In this document: in pieces, positions 62,681 through 64,000 of the stretch
Layout: each line of letters begins with the position of its first letter
How positions within the stretch are numbered: the stretch's first letter is position 1
NCBI GenBank assembly: GCA_022616435.1
Contig: JAKEET010000094.1
Coordinates: 85,404-149,403 of the forward strand
Length of the DNA: 64,000 nucleotides
Source: Gemmataceae bacterium
Lineage (GTDB): Bacteria; Planctomycetota; Planctomycetia; Gemmatales; Gemmataceae
Direction of reading: 5' to 3'
Notes under the pieces: model-generated
What the model saw: only the letters and a program-made list of their open reading frames with translations
Database searches by the model: none
Told to the model about the DNA's origin: nothing
Position numbers and translations under genes: made by a program

Positions 62681-63682
62681 ATGAAAGCCATCCTCTTCGA
62701 GCGCTTCGGCGATCCGGCCGAGGTGCTGACATTGACGGACATCCCGCTGCCGCAGCCTGGGCCGGGACAGGTCCGCATCCGCATGATCGCGGCGCCGATC
62801 AATCCGTCCGACCTGCTGGTGGTGCGCGGCCAGTACGGCCGGCTGCCGGCGTTGCCCGCCACGCCCGGTTTTGAAGGGGTCGGCGTGATCGACGCGGTCG
62901 GGTCCGGACTGCTGGCCAAGCTGCGCGGGTTGCGGCCCGGGCGGCGCGTCGCCGTGCTGCACGGCGCCGGCGGGACCTGGCAGGAGCACGTGGTGATTTC
63001 GGCGCGGCAAGCCGTTCCGGTCAACCAGGATGTGCCCGACGAGCAGGCGGCCTCGTTTTTCGTCAATCCCGCGACGGCGCTGGCGATGACCACACGGGTC
63101 TTGAAGGTCCCCGCCGGCGCCTGGCTGCTGCAAACGGCGGCCGGCAGCGCCCTCGGAAAGATGATCGTCAAGCTCGGCCGGCACACCGGTTTTCGGACGA
63201 TCAACGTGGTCCGCCGGCCCGATCAGGCCGCGGAATTGGCCCAGCTCGGCGCCGACGAGGTCATCTGCACCGCGACTCAGTCGATCGAAGAGCGCGTCAG
63301 CAAGATCACGGCCGGCACCGGCGTCCGCTACGCCCTGGACGCCGTGGGCGGCAGCATGGGGCTGGGGGCGGTGCGGGCGCTGGGGCACGGGGGGCGGTTG
63401 CTGGTCTACGGCACGTTGTCGGGCGAGCCGATTCCGCTCGACCCGCGGCAGCTGATGGTCGGCCAGAAACGCATCGAAGGATTCTGGCTGTCGGAGTGGG
63501 TCAAGCAGCAAGGGGTGTTGACGATGCTGAAGCTGTTTCGCGCGATCAACCGGCTGCTGAGCGCCGGGGTGCTGACAGCGCCGGTGCAGGCGGGTTTTCC
63601 GCTGGCCCAGATCCATGAGGCGGTGCGAGCGGTTGAGACGCCGGGGAGGCAGGGGAAGATGCTGGTGCGGCTGAAACCGTGA
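62681..63682 (+). CDS. MDR-family zinc-independent oxidoreductase (quinone/enoyl reductase-like)
   Basis: 333 residues. MKAILFERFGDPAEVLTLTDIPLPQPGPGQVRIRMIAAPINPSDLLVVRGQYG is the N-terminal GroES-like domain; PGFEGVGVIDAVGSG, PAGAWLLQTAAGSALGKMIVKLG (Rossmann loop, with AAGSALG) and ALDAVGGSMG follow, ending QGKMLVRLKP. No catalytic zinc Cys set is visible, so quinone oxidoreductase or trans-2-enoyl reductase (MECR-like) activity with NADPH is likeliest. Start is set at ATG 62681. It is flanked by short tandem repeats upstream and a promoter-like region before the next gene. Confidence 0.87.
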   Translation: MKAILFERFGDPAEVLTLTDIPLPQPGPGQVRIRMIAAPINPSDLLVVRGQYGRLPALPATPGFEGVGVIDAVGSGLLAKLRGLRPGRRVAVLHGAGGTWQEHVVISARQAVPVNQDVPDEQAASFFVNPATALAMTTRVLKVPAGAWLLQTAAGSALGKMIVKLGRHTGFRTINVVRRPDQAAELAQLGADEVICTATQSIEERVSKITAGTGVRYALDAVGGSMGLGAVRALGHGGRLLVYGTLSGEPIPLDPRQLMVGQKRIEGFWLSEWVKQQGVLTMLKLFRAINRLLSAGVLTAPVQAGFPLAQIHEAVRAVETPGRQGKMLVRLKP

Positions 63683-63727
63683 GGGCGGCCACGTTCATTG
63701 TTTTCTAACTTTTCTTTCATTTTCTCC

Positions 63728-63757
63728 TTGACAGTTCCCTTCATCGATGGGTTAATG
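63728..63757 (+). promoter_or_regulatory. Candidate promoter of the rightmost DUF1559 gene
   Basis: TTGACA (63728-63733), 18-base spacer, TTAATG (63752-63757). It fits a sigma-70-type promoter 116 bases before ATG 63873. Confidence 0.5.
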
Positions 63758-63872
63758 TGAGCACCCCTGTCCTACAAGGTCTCTCTTCTACCACCCCCTG
63801 CGGGACATCGGGAACGCTGCCTTTTGAAGTGGTTGGTCATCGCCACGTTTTTCTTCGAAAGGACGGTGCTCC

Positions 63873-64000
63873 ATGCTGTCGATGCGAAAGGGGTTTCGGG
63901 GCTTCACGCTCATCGAATTGCTGGTGGTCATCGCCATCATTGCCATCTTGATTGCCCTGCTGGTGCCGGCCGTGCAGAAAGTCCGCGAGGCCGCGGCACG
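63873..64000 (+). CDS. DUF1559 prepilin-like protein, C-terminus cut by window edge
   Basis: 42 codons are visible: [20 protein letters not shown], then a hydrophobic helix and [16 protein letters not shown]. This is the canonical pseudopilin cleavage site (G-FTLIE) plus the DUF1559 continuation, so the full gene should encode about 250-350 residues. AAAGGA lies about 10 bases before the ATG. Compared with the two DUF1559 genes at 47885-49567 this one has the classic motif. Confidence 0.9.
   Translation, partial: MLSMRKGFRGFTLIELLVVIAIIAILIALLVPAVQKVREAAA

Overview
The window is GC-rich bacterial chromosome that reads as a planctomycete, most likely of the Gemmata/Pirellula type. Evidence: DUF1559 prepilin-like proteins (two complete, one cut by the right edge), two secreted proteins that join a CxxCH cytochrome motif to WD40 repeats, Uma2 (DUF820) proteins, a DUF4058 protein, a SpoVG protein carrying a zinc ribbon, a large PPC-domain secreted protein and many short intergenic palindromes. 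I see no rRNA, tRNA, CRISPR array, transposase or phage genes. No genus can be named from the sequence alone.

Left part (1-19.7 kb): ATP-type PEP carboxykinase (cut by the left edge), a membrane TPR protein, a thiolase, a Uma2 protein, ThyX, a class III aminotransferase, a phytoene-desaturase-like FAD enzyme, a double-GNAT protein, an ABC-F ATPase, an extremely acidic repeat protein, a metallophosphoesterase, a small TPR protein, a two-subunit CoA-transferase whose genes are separated by an alkaline-phosphatase-superfamily gene, and a periplasmic-type TPR protein.

Surface part (19.8-39.9 kb): a TadE/TadG-like pair, then a polysaccharide region. This has an oxidoreductase-glycosyltransferase fusion, GDP-L-fucose synthase, four related GT4 glycosyltransferases, two sulfotransferases and a GT2 enzyme. 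SpoVG, IspE and a cytochrome-WD40 protein lie inside it. The inferred product is a fucose-containing, sulfated surface glycan.

Right part (40-64 kb): isoleucyl-tRNA synthetase interrupted by in-frame palindromic repeats, a DUF4058 protein, a DMT transporter, a PIG-L deacetylase, a HEAT-repeat protein, two DUF1559 proteins, a PPC-domain protein, a second cytochrome-WD40 protein, Uma2 plus a Phd-like antitoxin, a glucose/sorbosone dehydrogenase, a 56-residue membrane protein, 6-phosphogluconate dehydrogenase, a FolK-SDR fusion, PdxJ, a coiled-coil membrane protein, an HU-like protein, an MDR-family oxidoreductase and the start of a DUF1559 gene.

The most unusual content is (1) several families of short palindromic repeats between genes, one of them also inside ileS and at the 3' end of the fucose synthase gene; (2) two fusions, Gfo/Idh/MocA-GT2-C-terminal domain and FolK-SDR, the latter lacking the usual SDR tyrosine; (3) a hairpin leader shared by unrelated genes that overlaps the ribosome-binding site; and (4) the sulfated-glycan cluster.
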